From the NCBI GenBank assembly GCA_013400975.1, contig WBMZ01005416.1:58785-122784 (forward strand): 64,000 bases of DNA, in the 5' to 3' direction. This DNA is from Atrichornis clamosus. Taxonomy: Eukaryota > Chordata > Aves > Passeriformes > Menuridae. Each line of letters begins with the position of its first letter. The stretch's first letter is position 1. Shown here one piece after another: positions 1 to 12,100 of the stretch. The position numbers were made by a program, and so were the translations under genes. The notes under the pieces are model-generated. The model was not told where the DNA came from. It searched no databases and worked only from the letters and a program-made list of their open reading frames with translations.

Positions 1-1188
1 TTGTCATGAAAACAAGCACACAGAGATTTTGGGTGGGTTATTACTGACAAAGCCTTCCTCACAGCTCTACTGCTGGGTGGTGCACTGGTGGGGTGAACCA
101 ACACAGCCAAGCATCCAAGAAGTCTCGCAGCTGCTTTTTCTTCTGCTGTGACTCAGTTTCTCTTTGGGTCACAGGCAGGACCATACAGAGTCATGTGGAA
201 ATGGAGAAACCCAGCTCAGTGGGGAGGAAAGGAGAGAAATGTGCCCCAACCCCACCTGAATCTCCGTGCAGGACCCTCTGCATAGCATCTCTTCACTGTT
301 GACCACGAGCTATTCACAACTCATCTCCTTGATGTTCTCACTGCCACGTTTTGGTGCAAATTGAAGGAGAGAAATGAAATGGAATAAGAGAATGAAAGAA
401 GGCTATTCCTGCCTCGATCTTATTATCTCTGCTGAAAAAACGAGCAATCATGACAGTGAGAAACAAAATCTCTGAGGAGCGCTACCCCAGGCAGAGGAAG
501 CAGTGTCGGAGGGAAGGAGAGCATTAATATGTGCTTTTCAACGAACTGCATTTCAATTTACTGCTGGACTCTAGCTCTCTTTTATTAATTTAGAAGTGTC
601 TCTAGTTTTTTCTGTAATCTGTACTCTACATTTTACTGAATTAGATGCCTATTCTCTTTTTTCCTTATTTTTTCTTAGTTTTGCTTGGCAGAGTTACAGA
701 CAATCACATTTCCTTCATTTGCAAGTTTGTGTTATCTATATTTCACAGTTGCAATCTGGTCTGTCCACTCTGCTATTACTGTGTGATAAGTGATAACTGC
801 TAAAACTGCACAGGAACTCATTTTTCTCTGTTCCCTTCAAATCCCTTCAAAGTTGGCTCAACTGAAATAACAAATTGTTGTCTTCTGACTCACAATGATT
901 AGTTTGGGCTTATGAGTTTTGATCTCTAAGTTAATGTAATGTGTAACTTATTATAGTTACTCATAGCTCAGGACTCTATCTAAAGTCCAATTTGGCATTA
1001 CCTTCTTAGCTATTAATTGCAACTCAGCTGGGCTGTGCATATATTATAATGAAGCAATACTTTGATGAATAAATCCCTGCATCATTTCCTAATATACATA
1101 TTTTAAGGGCATCCAGCTAATGAGGGCAACTGAGGTAGGTCACACACACACTACTATTTGTGATAATATCTTTTGTATTTACTAGGAT
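1..1188. other. unassigned unique non-coding DNA
   Basis: AT-rich single-copy-looking sequence. Open frames here are at most about 70 codons on either strand, show no family resemblance and are not supported by splice or promoter signals. No repeat family was recognised. Confidence 0.6.
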
Positions 1189-1224
1189 TCAGGTTAACAG
1201 CATGAATCAGGTTAACAGAATGAA
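1189..1224. repeat. 18-bp tandem duplication, two copies
   Basis: Two adjacent 18-bp units, TCAGGTTAACAGCATGAA at 1189-1206 and the same with one C-to-A change at 1207-1224. One mismatch in 18 positions suggests a fairly recent replication-slippage duplication. No coding or transposon context is visible around it. Confidence 0.9.
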
Positions 1225-3930
1225 TGTTTTTATAGACTAAGCCAATCTTGCACTATGACAAGCTAACATTTATTAATATCTTAATATGTGCAATATATTG
1301 AGTTCATTTATTTTTCAGTTCACAGTTCTGCTATTTACATCCCTGATCCTCCTGTATCATCCATGCAAGTGGAACTTTATATCCACACTGAATTCTATGA
1401 AAGGCAAGGATATGTCCATTTGCAGCCAGCCAAACATACAAAGAGCTGAGTTATGCCAGCAACAAATACTCAGATTTTTTGCATTGCTTCCCAATAGATA
1501 TATTAATTACTAAACTTGTTTCCAAGTTACCTAACAGGCCTAGAAGTCACTTATTTGTGTTAAAATTTCTGAAGATTTGAAAAGCTGATGTAGCTGAAAC
1601 TTATTAAGAACTTGAAGGGGTCAATAATAACACAATACAAAGAAAAGCTTCATCCCGAAGAAAGGGTGGAGTACAGACAGCTCTTTGCATGGTATCACCC
1701 GCAAGAGATAAACATATGAACAAGTAGTTACAAAAGTAATCTATAATATCTTTATGATACTGAAAGAGAAATTAGGAGGTTTGCCTTACGACTGAGAAGT
1801 CAGCCCAGTAGCAGAGAAGTTAAGTAACATATGAATCTCACAATATCAAATAGATTATGTTTTACTTTCCTTCATTCATTTATTTAAAAGTCTCCCTGTT
1901 TTTGAAGACCTGTTGTCTTTTTCTGGGGGAGGATGTGGGAGTGTGTTAACACGCTCCTCTGCTCAAGAATATGATTGTGCAAATCTGCTCTTTATTGACA
2001 AATAACTGTGTGTGTTTGCTGCTGTCAGAAGGGTTTTCTGTGGTGATCACTGAGTCCAGTGAGGAAACAACATAATTTCAAATTTTGCTCACACTCCTGA
2101 ATCCTCAGCCACCTCCTCTGTAGGAGCACTCTGGTTACTGTGAGATGAGAGAGCACCTTGGATAAGACCACTTGAAGACCCGCACACTGGTCTACAACAA
2201 TTTCAAATTATTTCAATAGTCAGACCTCTAGATTTTCAGCAGTGCTCAGAATCTCTGGCATACTAAACCCACTGATTATTCTGTAGCAAATCATCAGTCT
2301 GAGAACTAAAATCCTGTTATACTCAGTAAAAGCCATCCTACTGCCGTGCAGCCCTTGCCAGGACCATAGGCATTAAAAGAAAGTGCTACGTAGATTAAAT
2401 GTGGGCTCACCTGCCAGGCAGCATATGTTTAGCTACTGTCAAACCCAAGGGTTCTGTAAAGAATTGAGACAGATGCTCATCTCACCTCCTGCACCTTTTG
2501 GAGAGATCATGTCCCAGCACCCCCATCACCAGAATGCTTTATTGTGAAACACAGCACCCTTTTTAACACTAGTTTGCCAACATCCTGAGACTTGCTGGTA
2601 GAGGCTTTCTTCCACGTCAGCTAGTCTTGGCTATCCAGAGTTTTCCTAAAGTGACATGTTGGAATTCCCTCCACGCATATCAACCTGGAGATATGTGAGG
2701 TGCAGTGAATTGTAAACTTTCACAACTGATTTACATGTTCCAGGTTTTAATACCCTCTCAATTCTTAAACGGATTAAGGAGGACAGTCTTTAGCTACATT
2801 TGACAGAGATTACTCTCGACATGGCCTATTTTTCATGGTAGTCATTTATTGTAGTTGGTAATTAGCTATATGGCCTTCTGCATTGATTTTTTTTCTCTCT
2901 GAATCTACTTTAGGTCTGCTTCCTAAATGCTGGATATGGTGTTTATAGTGACACCACTTTTGTTTATTCTGCAGTCTGGCATATGTGATAATTCATTCAT
3001 TTCTTCACATGACATAAATTGGCAAGGAATAACCTAAGGTTGGAAATAAAATGAGTTTGGCTGCCATAGGGTGGATACAAGCTCTGGAATGGCTGCCCAG
3101 TAACAGGAATACTGGAGGCCAAAAACCCAACTGTTTTTTTAGATGAAGGTTACCCAGTTTCTGAAAAGGTTTGTAAGACCTAACATATTAGCCCTGGTAA
3201 TGAGGCAATAGGTCTTAAAATACAAAATGCCTATTTCAGGCATTTGAGAGATGAGTGTGCACACTGAGGATGAATCATCATCATCAAAAAATCCCAGTAT
3301 TTTCGTGTGCGTGCACAAAACAAACAGAAAATTAATCATAGCTTGTTACTTACGGGCTTTCCTTTGAGCCTTGGAAAGGCAAGCTCTAACTTTGAACATT
3401 ATTTCCATAGGAGAAGTCTTCTAAAAAATTTAGGGGCACATGCAGCTGACTCCTGGTGCAGCATGTACTTGCAGTTTGTAAGGCTGCACACACCAGCAGT
3501 CAACCAGATCCTGCTTGATGATATTTTCCACAAAGATCACCCATCACAGTATGTATTCATTTGCCTACACCGTTGCAGCCTTGCTGTTGTGATAACCAAG
3601 GTAACTTTTTCCCAGGTTTTTGTATTTATCTGGAGACAGATTTCAGGAGGCTGCTCCACCACACCCATCCTGCTCCCATGTTTCCCTCTGCTACTTCTAT
3701 CTCCCAAGTCTTTCTTCTGGTGCTTCTCTCTCCCAGACATCTCTCACTTCTGAAGCTCCTTCCAGCTTTACTTGTATCTCTGCACCTGCAGTCCCTTTTT
3801 TTGGATTGTAGCAGGTGACAGAATCCAGTGTCTGCTCCTTTTTGGTGAATTCTTCACTTTCACTATATCTCTGTTATTACTGGAGAGGGCTGGGAACCAC
3901 AGTAACCCAGAAATGTACCCTCCAAAATAC
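1225..3930. other. unassigned unique non-coding DNA
   Basis: Holds no recognisable gene or repeat. The longest open frame, 148 codons on the plus strand at 3307-3753, begins at GTG rather than ATG and is rich in Cys, Phe, Leu and Ser, as expected for chance translation of pyrimidine-rich DNA. It matches no family I know. I see no convincing exon borders. Confidence 0.55.
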
Positions 3931-3959
3931 AAGTCAGTTTAGCAGAAGTCAGTTTAGCA
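3931..3959. repeat. 14-bp direct duplication
   Basis: AAGTCAGTTTAGCA occurs at 3931-3944 and again, identically, at 3946-3959, separated by one base. It is a simple slippage duplication in unique DNA with no known role. Confidence 0.9.
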
Positions 3960-5280
3960 TAAAACACCCACATCTACAACATCTAGACTACATCTGCAAC
4001 CTTTGTGCTGAGCTATTGTGCAGCACATGACAAATGTAATCAGCTCTGGGATGGCTGCCAAAATCCCTCGAGGAGCTTCAGCAAGGGACAAGCCCAGGTC
4101 CCCCCCGCCTCATGCCTTGTAACTGCTAAAGCCACCTGAAAGAGAATAAAAAATATTTCCTGTTCTCCTGTGTGTCTGTGATGACAACAGATTCCAAGAC
4201 TGTGGCAGTCTGGACACAGCCCCATGGGACTCATTGCACAGCACTGTGAAGGTGAAAGGCAAACCCAAGCACAAGGGCAAAAGGAGGCACCAGGACCCAG
4301 AGCACAAGCATTTAAATAAATCAATATACTGCTCTCCAGAAGCAAGCTCTCCATCAGGGCAGACTCGTGGCTCCATTTCACATATTCCCTACTCCAGTCA
4401 CTCACTCTAGTCATTGCCAGCAGTGACATTTCTGTTGCTGCTGATGTGGCAGTGGAGTATAACTTTTCAGAGGTTACCCCAGCAGGGCTGGGGTAGGGCT
4501 GAGTTTATCTGACACAGTGAAGAGACAGTCAGGTGAGTACCTACATGTAATAGTAAAACAAATAATTTCTGCATCAAATAGGGTCTGCAAAGCTGCCATT
4601 GCCTCATGTAGTAATAGATTTGGAAGTTGTTTGTATAACTCTTCATATTCCCCAACTTAATTCTATATACCAACCCAGTCCATACCTGCTCTTTTACAGG
4701 AGCTCATGGAGTATGGAAGCAGGCTTACCACTCCTTGAGCCTAAGGGAGAGGCCAGGCTCTTCTCTGCATTGGGCAAAGCTCAGGCTAGATTTGTCAGCA
4801 CCACAAGCAACAGAAAAAGAGTTTTACCATGGAGATTTATTCAGGGCACAGGCTGTGGATGAGTCTCTGCAGCCTGAGATTTTCTAGCTGCCTTGTGGAG
4901 TGTTAAAAATAAGGACAAGTTAGTGTCACTTAGACAAAAACATTGTTTACACCTGGGTCTATCTCAACCCCAGGGTAGCAAGGGAACCTTTGAGGGTTAT
5001 ACCAGTATCATAAAGTGGCTTAAAGCTTTTTCAAACCCTACTCTCCTCACCTAGAACAAAGAAGTGGTGTCAACTACCATCACTTATGACAGAGAGGCCA
5101 GCAGGAATGCAACTGGGACCATCCCACCCCCTTCAACAGAAATCCAAGAGATAATAGAAATGCTATGCTCTGAACTGAAGAGAGACTTGAAACATCACTT
5201 CAACAAAAAAAGGCACCTATCCCCATCCTGAGCCAATCTACAATGCTGGGTCTTAAAGAAAATTAATGTAATAAAACATT
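3960..5280. other. unassigned unique non-coding DNA
   Basis: No gene or repeat family recognised. A 129-codon minus-strand frame at 4040-4429 is Cys/Ser/Leu-rich and resembles no protein family; I treat it as chance. Confidence 0.5.
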
Positions 5281-5330
5281 GAGTCAAAGCCATATTCAAA
5301 GCCAAGTCAAAGCCATCAAGTCAGAGCCAC
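5281..5330. repeat. degenerate tandem repeat, four units of 11-13 bp
   Basis: Four imperfect units built on AGTCAAAGCCAT lie head to tail: GAGTCAAAGCCAT, ATTCAAAGCCA, AGTCAAAGCCATC and AAGTCAGAGCCAC. Unit length and sequence drift indicate an old minisatellite seed. No coding context. Confidence 0.8.
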
Positions 5331-7244
5331 TGCAATCTCAGTTTGGTTACTCACAATTATTTCAATTATTTATTGTTGAAAGTGCAAGGAAAACGCAGAA
5401 ACTGAATTGAAAATTGATGTGAAGATGTGACAATGAGAGTAACTTGATGTCTCTGGATGATGGACTACTCATAAAATGTCTTATATAATCAGATGCACAA
5501 CAAAAATGCCTGAATGTGCCTTGCCATGTATCAGATAAAACATGGAGTACCTATTTGGCATCAAACCCAGTTGCTTTTCCTTCAGCATCCATCCTGCTTG
5601 CCATAGCTTTAGAAAGAAGAAGACACAGATGTATAAAAGGGAAGAGAAAGAAGACAATGATAAAGATATGAAAAATGCCTGTTTAATTATGCTCCAGATT
5701 TTATCTCTGTTTCATATCAGCTCTCTCTCTTTCCTTTCCAAGAGAAATAACTGGCATATGCTTTATTTTGAAAGAAGATTGACACAAAAAATTAGAATTG
5801 GCCATGAATCCTGGCATTAATCTCCCTCCACAACAGCCTGTGATTGAGTCAGAGCTATTATTCTCACTTTCAGGTTTGAGTCACTATCAAAAAGGATGCT
5901 ATTCCTCCAGCATCACTTCCAGCAGGAATATACACTCTCTAGCAGGGACATCGCAGAGCACTTCAAGTCCTACAGAATTTTCTCTGACTCTTGTTTTTGA
6001 CCTGTTCATTCAAAAACTCAAAGCCAAAAAGGAGGATAAGGAAATAGTACTGCTGTTGCAGTTTCCTTATTATCTACTTTCTTACATCCTTCTTCAGTTT
6101 ACTCCATGACAGCACCTAAAACAATATCTTCCCCACTACAACCACACTGCCTCATGGAAACCCTTACCTGTTTCATTTGCACTCATCCCTTTTACGCTGT
6201 TCGTACAAAAACCATTGTCTCCCATTGTGGCTTCTCTTTTGTGTTCTCTGCTCCCGTGCCTTCTGCTTACATGCATCTAAATCTTCTTCCTAAAGATCTG
6301 TTGGTAACTTTTTTCTGCTCTGAACTTGAGATAACAGGCCACCTTAAATATCCCCACTTACCACTTACACATGGAATTGAAATAATCTGCTCAGCACAGG
6401 ACACCAGGTAGTCTGGAATGTTGATTCTCACAATATATAACATGTCTGTTCCCTGCCTCGGCTTCACCTGGGCAAAGCCTCACCATCTTTCCCAAGAAAA
6501 GGAGGAATGATCCTGTGCAGGAGGAACACACTCAGAATCAAAACTGCCTGATAGCTGATCAGATGGTGCATTGTGTAGCTCACAAACCTAGACTTTAAAG
6601 CTTCAGTTTTTTACCTCCCTTCAACATTCTTCTAAAGTAGTCATGGGGCTTTTCACTTGGGTGGGGAGGTGGGAGAGATGATTTCAGATGCAGCATTTGC
6701 TCCCTGAGTTTTCCCAGCCCTCAATGAAGTTTCTGGACAGCTAGGATTAAGAGAGCAGCCACCTCAGGGAGCAGGATGGAGAGCACACAGCCTTCAGCTT
6801 GCCCCCAGTGAGGACAGAGTATTGCACCCAGAACCAGAAAATGGAATGCTGATCCTAACAAATGCTCCTGGTCTGCTCTGCTCTGAAGCTGAAGAGAATC
6901 TTCTCTTAATTTAAGATTTTATTTTATTCTCTTCAGTAAAGTACCTGAGTGCTTTCCTCAGCCAAATTTCCCAACACACCACCTGCTTTTCCTGCAGGCA
7001 GGAGACCTGAAGGCAGAATTGTGCCTGTTGTTGTAGTTATGAAAACAATGCAGGACATGCTATCCTTATGCTTAGACCCCTTTAGTCAAGCAGCTTTCCT
7101 GAACCATTCCATTGAACCCTCAGTGTGGTGGGCTGTGGGACTGACTGGCAGAGGCAACCGGCCTCAGAAAAGAGACAGGGGTCCCTTCTGGCAGGTTTTG
7201 GATGGGACCATTTCTGTACCTCAGGACCTTACAGGAGTACAACC
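5331..7244. other. unassigned unique non-coding DNA
   Basis: Mixed AT-rich sequence without recognisable repeats or genes. Open frames up to about 127 codons occur (for example plus strand 6949-7332, running into the poly-T tract) but lack any domain signature. Confidence 0.5.
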
Positions 7245-7280
7245 TTTTTTTTTTTTTTTTTCCTGTTGGTTTGTTTGTTT
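7245..7280. repeat. poly-T tract with TTTG repeats
   Basis: An uninterrupted run of 17 T (7245-7261) is followed by a short (TTTG)n-like stretch. On the minus strand this reads as a poly-A tail-like run, but no retroposed gene or SINE body could be recognised upstream of it in that orientation. Confidence 0.85.
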
Positions 7281-9088
7281 ACATAAAGCTTATTTTTTCC
7301 CAGTCATCTTAAAAAATAAAAATAAAAATTGAGGTACAACTTAGGTACAGTTTTGTTGCTGGACAAATCTCCAAGAGCCATCACTTATCCCTTCATTCAC
7401 CATCACACTTCGCTTAAGTGACTTTTCAGAACTAAGCCTGTATGGAACTGACTGTAGTATTTTATCTTCACTGTGGAATATTCTTCACTTTTGTGACACC
7501 AACTAGTCTTGAAATGCTGTAAAAATGCTGACAGAAGAGATACCAGAGAACGGTTTTAAAAAGCTTATGAAGGATCGGTAGGTCCAGAGGTGTTTTTTCA
7601 GCATCAGAACAGCTAGGGGACATTTAAAACCAAACGGAAAAAATTCTAGAGGACACGGAAGATTTAGTGCATTTGAGGGAGTCACCAACATGAAAGGTAA
7701 CATATTTTGGTGGAGGCTGGAGGGGACAGGATCTGATGGACAGTATGTCAGCCCTATAGTGGTAACAGGGGGGCAGGCAGCACTACTGGAACATGGGGAA
7801 AGCAATGAAATGAGAAAGGTAAATGAAGCGAAGTGTAGCATCAGGCAGAGGCCCCAACATCACAAACACAGTTGCAGTGTACAGTCTCATAGATCCCCTG
7901 AGTTTTACATTGAAGAGAAGTGACAAAATCATCAGGAGAGAAATGAGAATGACCAGCAGAAGCCTGAGGAAGAACAGTGTGAGAAGGGAGTCAAAAACAC
8001 TAAAGAGCTGCCTGAGGTTAGTGCTACTGGACTACGATTTATGAAAGGATATATTCAAAACTGCCTCAAAGGTTAAATGTGAAGCTTGGACAAGAGAATG
8101 AGAGAAAAGAAATCCTTCCAGAGTCCAAGCTGCAAGCAAGATATGCGGCACGTACAGCTTAGCTAGCACAATTGCACTGGGAAACTGAACTCCTGAACAG
8201 CAGCTCTTTGTTTTGCTGTCCTGAAGTGGCACTCCCAGTCATGTCTTTGTCATTGGAACCCTGACGGCTTCCACTGCTACAGCACCTGTGCTACATCAAA
8301 GGAAGAACCCTTAAAATAAGGCTGTGGAATGTTCATTAAAATCATTCTAGTCTTCCAGGATTTCATTTTCAAATGTAAGCACCAGTCCATATATATGTGT
8401 GTACACACAGAGGTGTATATACACATATACATGAGGTTGCATTTTCTCCTGCTCATCAGAACTCTTAAAAATATTATTTACTTGTGTTTTGAAGTACTTC
8501 TTAGAAATCCAGATACAAATAGAAGTAATTTATGCTAACACATCCCACAATCTCACTTTGGAGACCAAAGCAGTACTTCTCAGTCTCTTAAATAAAAGTC
8601 ACAGCAGAGTTACATTTATAAAACCCCCTCTCATTTAGGCTTTTCCCAAATCTTTACTGGATTCTGGAAGAAGCCACTCACCTTCCAAAAGAAAATTCTT
8701 TCCTGGGCCCACACCCCAGGCTTCCCCTTTGCCTTTGTCCAGCTGCAGCAACAAGCGTCTTGCCCACCTACAGACTGAATGTGGCTCCTGAAGGGTGGAA
8801 TTTGTGGCCAGTTAGTTTAATTTTTCACCCTCTATAATTATGGGGATTGTGCTGCTTGTAATTCAAATTTTTCACTTAGCTTTGTTACATCTTTAATTAC
8901 GACTTTAGGTTGAGGTGGTATAATTTTACTTTAAGAGATATGCCAGAACTCAAGTACTGACATCTCCAGGTTTCATAGAAATTGCAGGGATCATAGGAAT
9001 TTAACTTGATAATTACCTCAATATTTCAAGTCAGGCAATCACCATATAAAATAATTATGGGTTGTTGTTTTCCCAAATTCCCTTTGTG
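7281..9088. other. unassigned unique non-coding DNA
   Basis: No gene or interspersed repeat recognised. An alternating purine-pyrimidine patch (TATATATGTGTGTACACACA type) lies near 8389-8425. Open frames are 112 codons or shorter and unrecognised. Confidence 0.5.
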
Positions 9089-9118
9089 GGTTACTGTAGG
9101 TTACTGCAGGTTACAATA
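9089..9118. repeat. 10-bp tandem repeat, three copies
   Basis: Three consecutive decamers: GGTTACTGTA (9089-9098), GGTTACTGCA (9099-9108) and GGTTACAATA (9109-9118). The first two differ at one base and the third has diverged. It looks like a small slippage array in unique DNA. Confidence 0.85.
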
Positions 9119-12100
9119 TATGATGTTAGATAGATATAGAAACAGAGATAAAGAGGTACAATATACCTAAATACGAGATTATTCAACCAGATGTATAAGG
9201 AATGCCAAAAGACAAAGAGAGGCACCTCTTTTAAATGCATAAAATAGCAAATACCACATTCCCACTTCAGGAATGTTCAGATCAAGGATTCTTTTCCACC
9301 ACCTCTTCAGCTGCAGAAGCTTCTTTCCCCATGGGACTTGTAAAGATTGGCACAAACTGGAACAAAAATACCCATTGTGCACTTCTTGCTTGAAACCTTT
9401 AAGAACTGGCCCTTCTGTCACACATACAAATTGTCTTTTAATAACAGTAGCACTATAAGCCAGCACTTCATCATGTTCCTTGGCACAGTTCTGGTGATTT
9501 AAGCTATGAGATACTAAGATTTTCTTTCTTTAATTTAAAAAACTCAAGGAAGATGAAAAGGAGAATATTTCAATATAATGTAAACTGATTACATCTTGTG
9601 GGGGTTTTTTTCCTCTTCAAAATGCCAATGCTTTTGTTATCTTTTGCACATAAAGATGCAGAAAAAAAATTACTTGGCATGATTTCCATCATGTTGATTC
9701 TTCTGGGTTCTCAGATATTATGATCCATGGAAAGTCTGGATTCATGCTTACTTCTACTCTTCATTAAGTCAGTTGTAGTTGAATTGCTGGTAGGGCAGGC
9801 TGCTGATACAGTAGGTGGGCATGCTGAATAAAATACATACCACAGCTGTACCTGCACTTGTCAGAGAGCCAACCTGCTTTACGCCAGTCTGTTCTCCACT
9901 GCTTCCTGGTCATAGCCCATCTGTTTCTGAATTTATAAAATGCTGAAGAACACAAATATCTGAACCTATTATAGGTAACATGCTTCAATTAAATTCTGAT
10001 TGTGGAGCTGTGCTTAACAGACTAACATTGGTAATGTATCTCCTTCAAATTTGTCAGTAAAATAGACACCCATCTATAGATATTTCTGTGGAATTCAGAG
10101 GCTATTCTATGTAGTGGCTTCTGTATATGGTGCACCTGGCCAATATTCTTGCAGTTGCAAACAAAATCGAAACCAAAAAAAAAACCTGCCAAGCCAGAGT
10201 ATGGAAGGTTACTAAGACAGATTAGATAAAAACCTACATATAGGGAGAGGTTCCACAGCAGGAGCCCTTACAGGGGAAGTAAGCCAGACAGCTATTAACC
10301 TGAAGTTTACCAGTAGCTTCAAGGAGTGCTTTACATTTCAGTTGGACTCAGTGACAACACAGAATGATAATGTACACAAAAATGATGGAACTAATAAAAG
10401 TTTATCATGTACATAAAATTTTTGCACTGGGGGTGAAACAACTTTACCAGGTCAGTTTCATAAAAACTATGATTTAAAGGAACTCAGCAGGCTGTCAATA
10501 ACTGATTTAATAGGAACAGACTTTAAACAGAAAAAATAGGTGAGGGATATATCCCCAGGAAATTAGCTGAGGATACCTACAGTACCTATGATTAAACTAT
10601 CTGTCCTCTGGATGTCATCATTGCTCTTTTTATATGCTGTTGGTTAAAGATGTATTTATGTAGAAGATAACTGCAGTCCTAAGGAAGATGTCTTAGGTGC
10701 ATTTTTTTTGGTAGCTCAGTGCATTTCTAATTAGAACTGAATTCACAGGAGTGTGGTCCATATCATTACTATTTATAATCTATAATGAAACTTTTCTATA
10801 ATGTAATGCAAAAAAACCGACCCCCTGCACACATTTCATTTGACGTGAACTCACATCTCTGCTTCAAGAAGCACCTTATGCCTCTTCACTAAAAATTTCC
10901 ATCTTTCCATATGTGCAGCTTAGACATAGCTGCCAGTCAGCAATAGTGTTTGCAGTATTTGCAAAAATCTTTGCTTTAACCTGGAACCAGAATTTAAAAT
11001 TTAAAAATAAGATGCTTGGCTTCTCTGGCAAGGGAATACTCCATTAGCACTGATGCACTAGAGCAGAAAGGAAAAATTTGGAATACACCTTACTGTGACA
11101 AGGTTGACCCTGAGAGATTTGATGGAGAAAACAGAACAAAGTGTGGCACTGCAGGTCTTTACCATACTCCTACAAGATCTTTAATAAGATATTACAGCAA
11201 AATAGTCTAAGTAGAAGCAGATCCAGGCTGAATCATTCTCCCAGCACGAGGTATAAGGTTGAATTCAAATCTTCTCAGTACGTTTCAAGTCCAGCTGAAT
11301 CCAAAGACAAGGAGGGGCTGTCTGTCCTGGAGCACTGGGGGTGGCGTACCTGAACTGGCCCCAGCCAGGCAGGGAAGGAGACTGTCACCCTGGCACTTCT
11401 GTTCTTGAGCTGTGCCAAATGTTCCTCAGCTGCTGTCAGCAACCATCCTGAAACACCTGAAACGGTGTCGATTCAGCAGCAGGGGGACCACTCCAGAAGT
11501 CTCGGAAATACCAGTATGATGTCCTTCTCCCTTCTGCATGGCCTTTGCACACAAAGCGAGTTGTTCAGAGAGCTACATTGCACCAAAATACTCTCCAGCT
11601 TTCACAGAGGAATTATTATGGAGCTTTCAGAAAGAGATGGTGCCCAAATGGTACAAGCCGAGGCTTAACATATTCCTTCCCGGCAATAAACACTCCTTGT
11701 TCACCAGACTGAAGTTGAATTTTCCACAGAGGCATCTTTATCCAAAGTATCAGTCAGATGGCATTCAGCAAATGACCCGCACTTAGCTCTACAAAAATAA
11801 CCTGGACTGAGGTTGCAAGAAACAGAGGCTTTGAGCTTCAAGTCAGCAAAGCAAGAGGTACTTTTACCCTGTTAGTTTTCTATGTGCCTGTGATTTTGGA
11901 AACACTCAGAAGCCTCATGCTGTTAGCAGGGCTGGACAACTCAGCATTTTTTTAATGCTTCAGCCTTAGGAGAATCATAAAGTTTGTAGTCTTGTAAGTA
12001 GTTCACAGGTGGAGTAGCATGTGTTAGGTGAGCTAACTGGACAAATCCTCCAAAAGGGGCCCTTTTCTTTAAGGATGAGATGGGATTCCCTCAATAGCTT

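Noticed and set aside
3307..3753. 148-codon plus-strand frame
   Set aside because: GTG start, Cys/Phe/Leu/Ser-rich product of pyrimidine-rich DNA, overlapping other frames on both strands.
7245..7261. Poly-T tract as tail of a minus-strand processed pseudogene
   Set aside because: No coding remnant or target-site duplication was recognised next to it.
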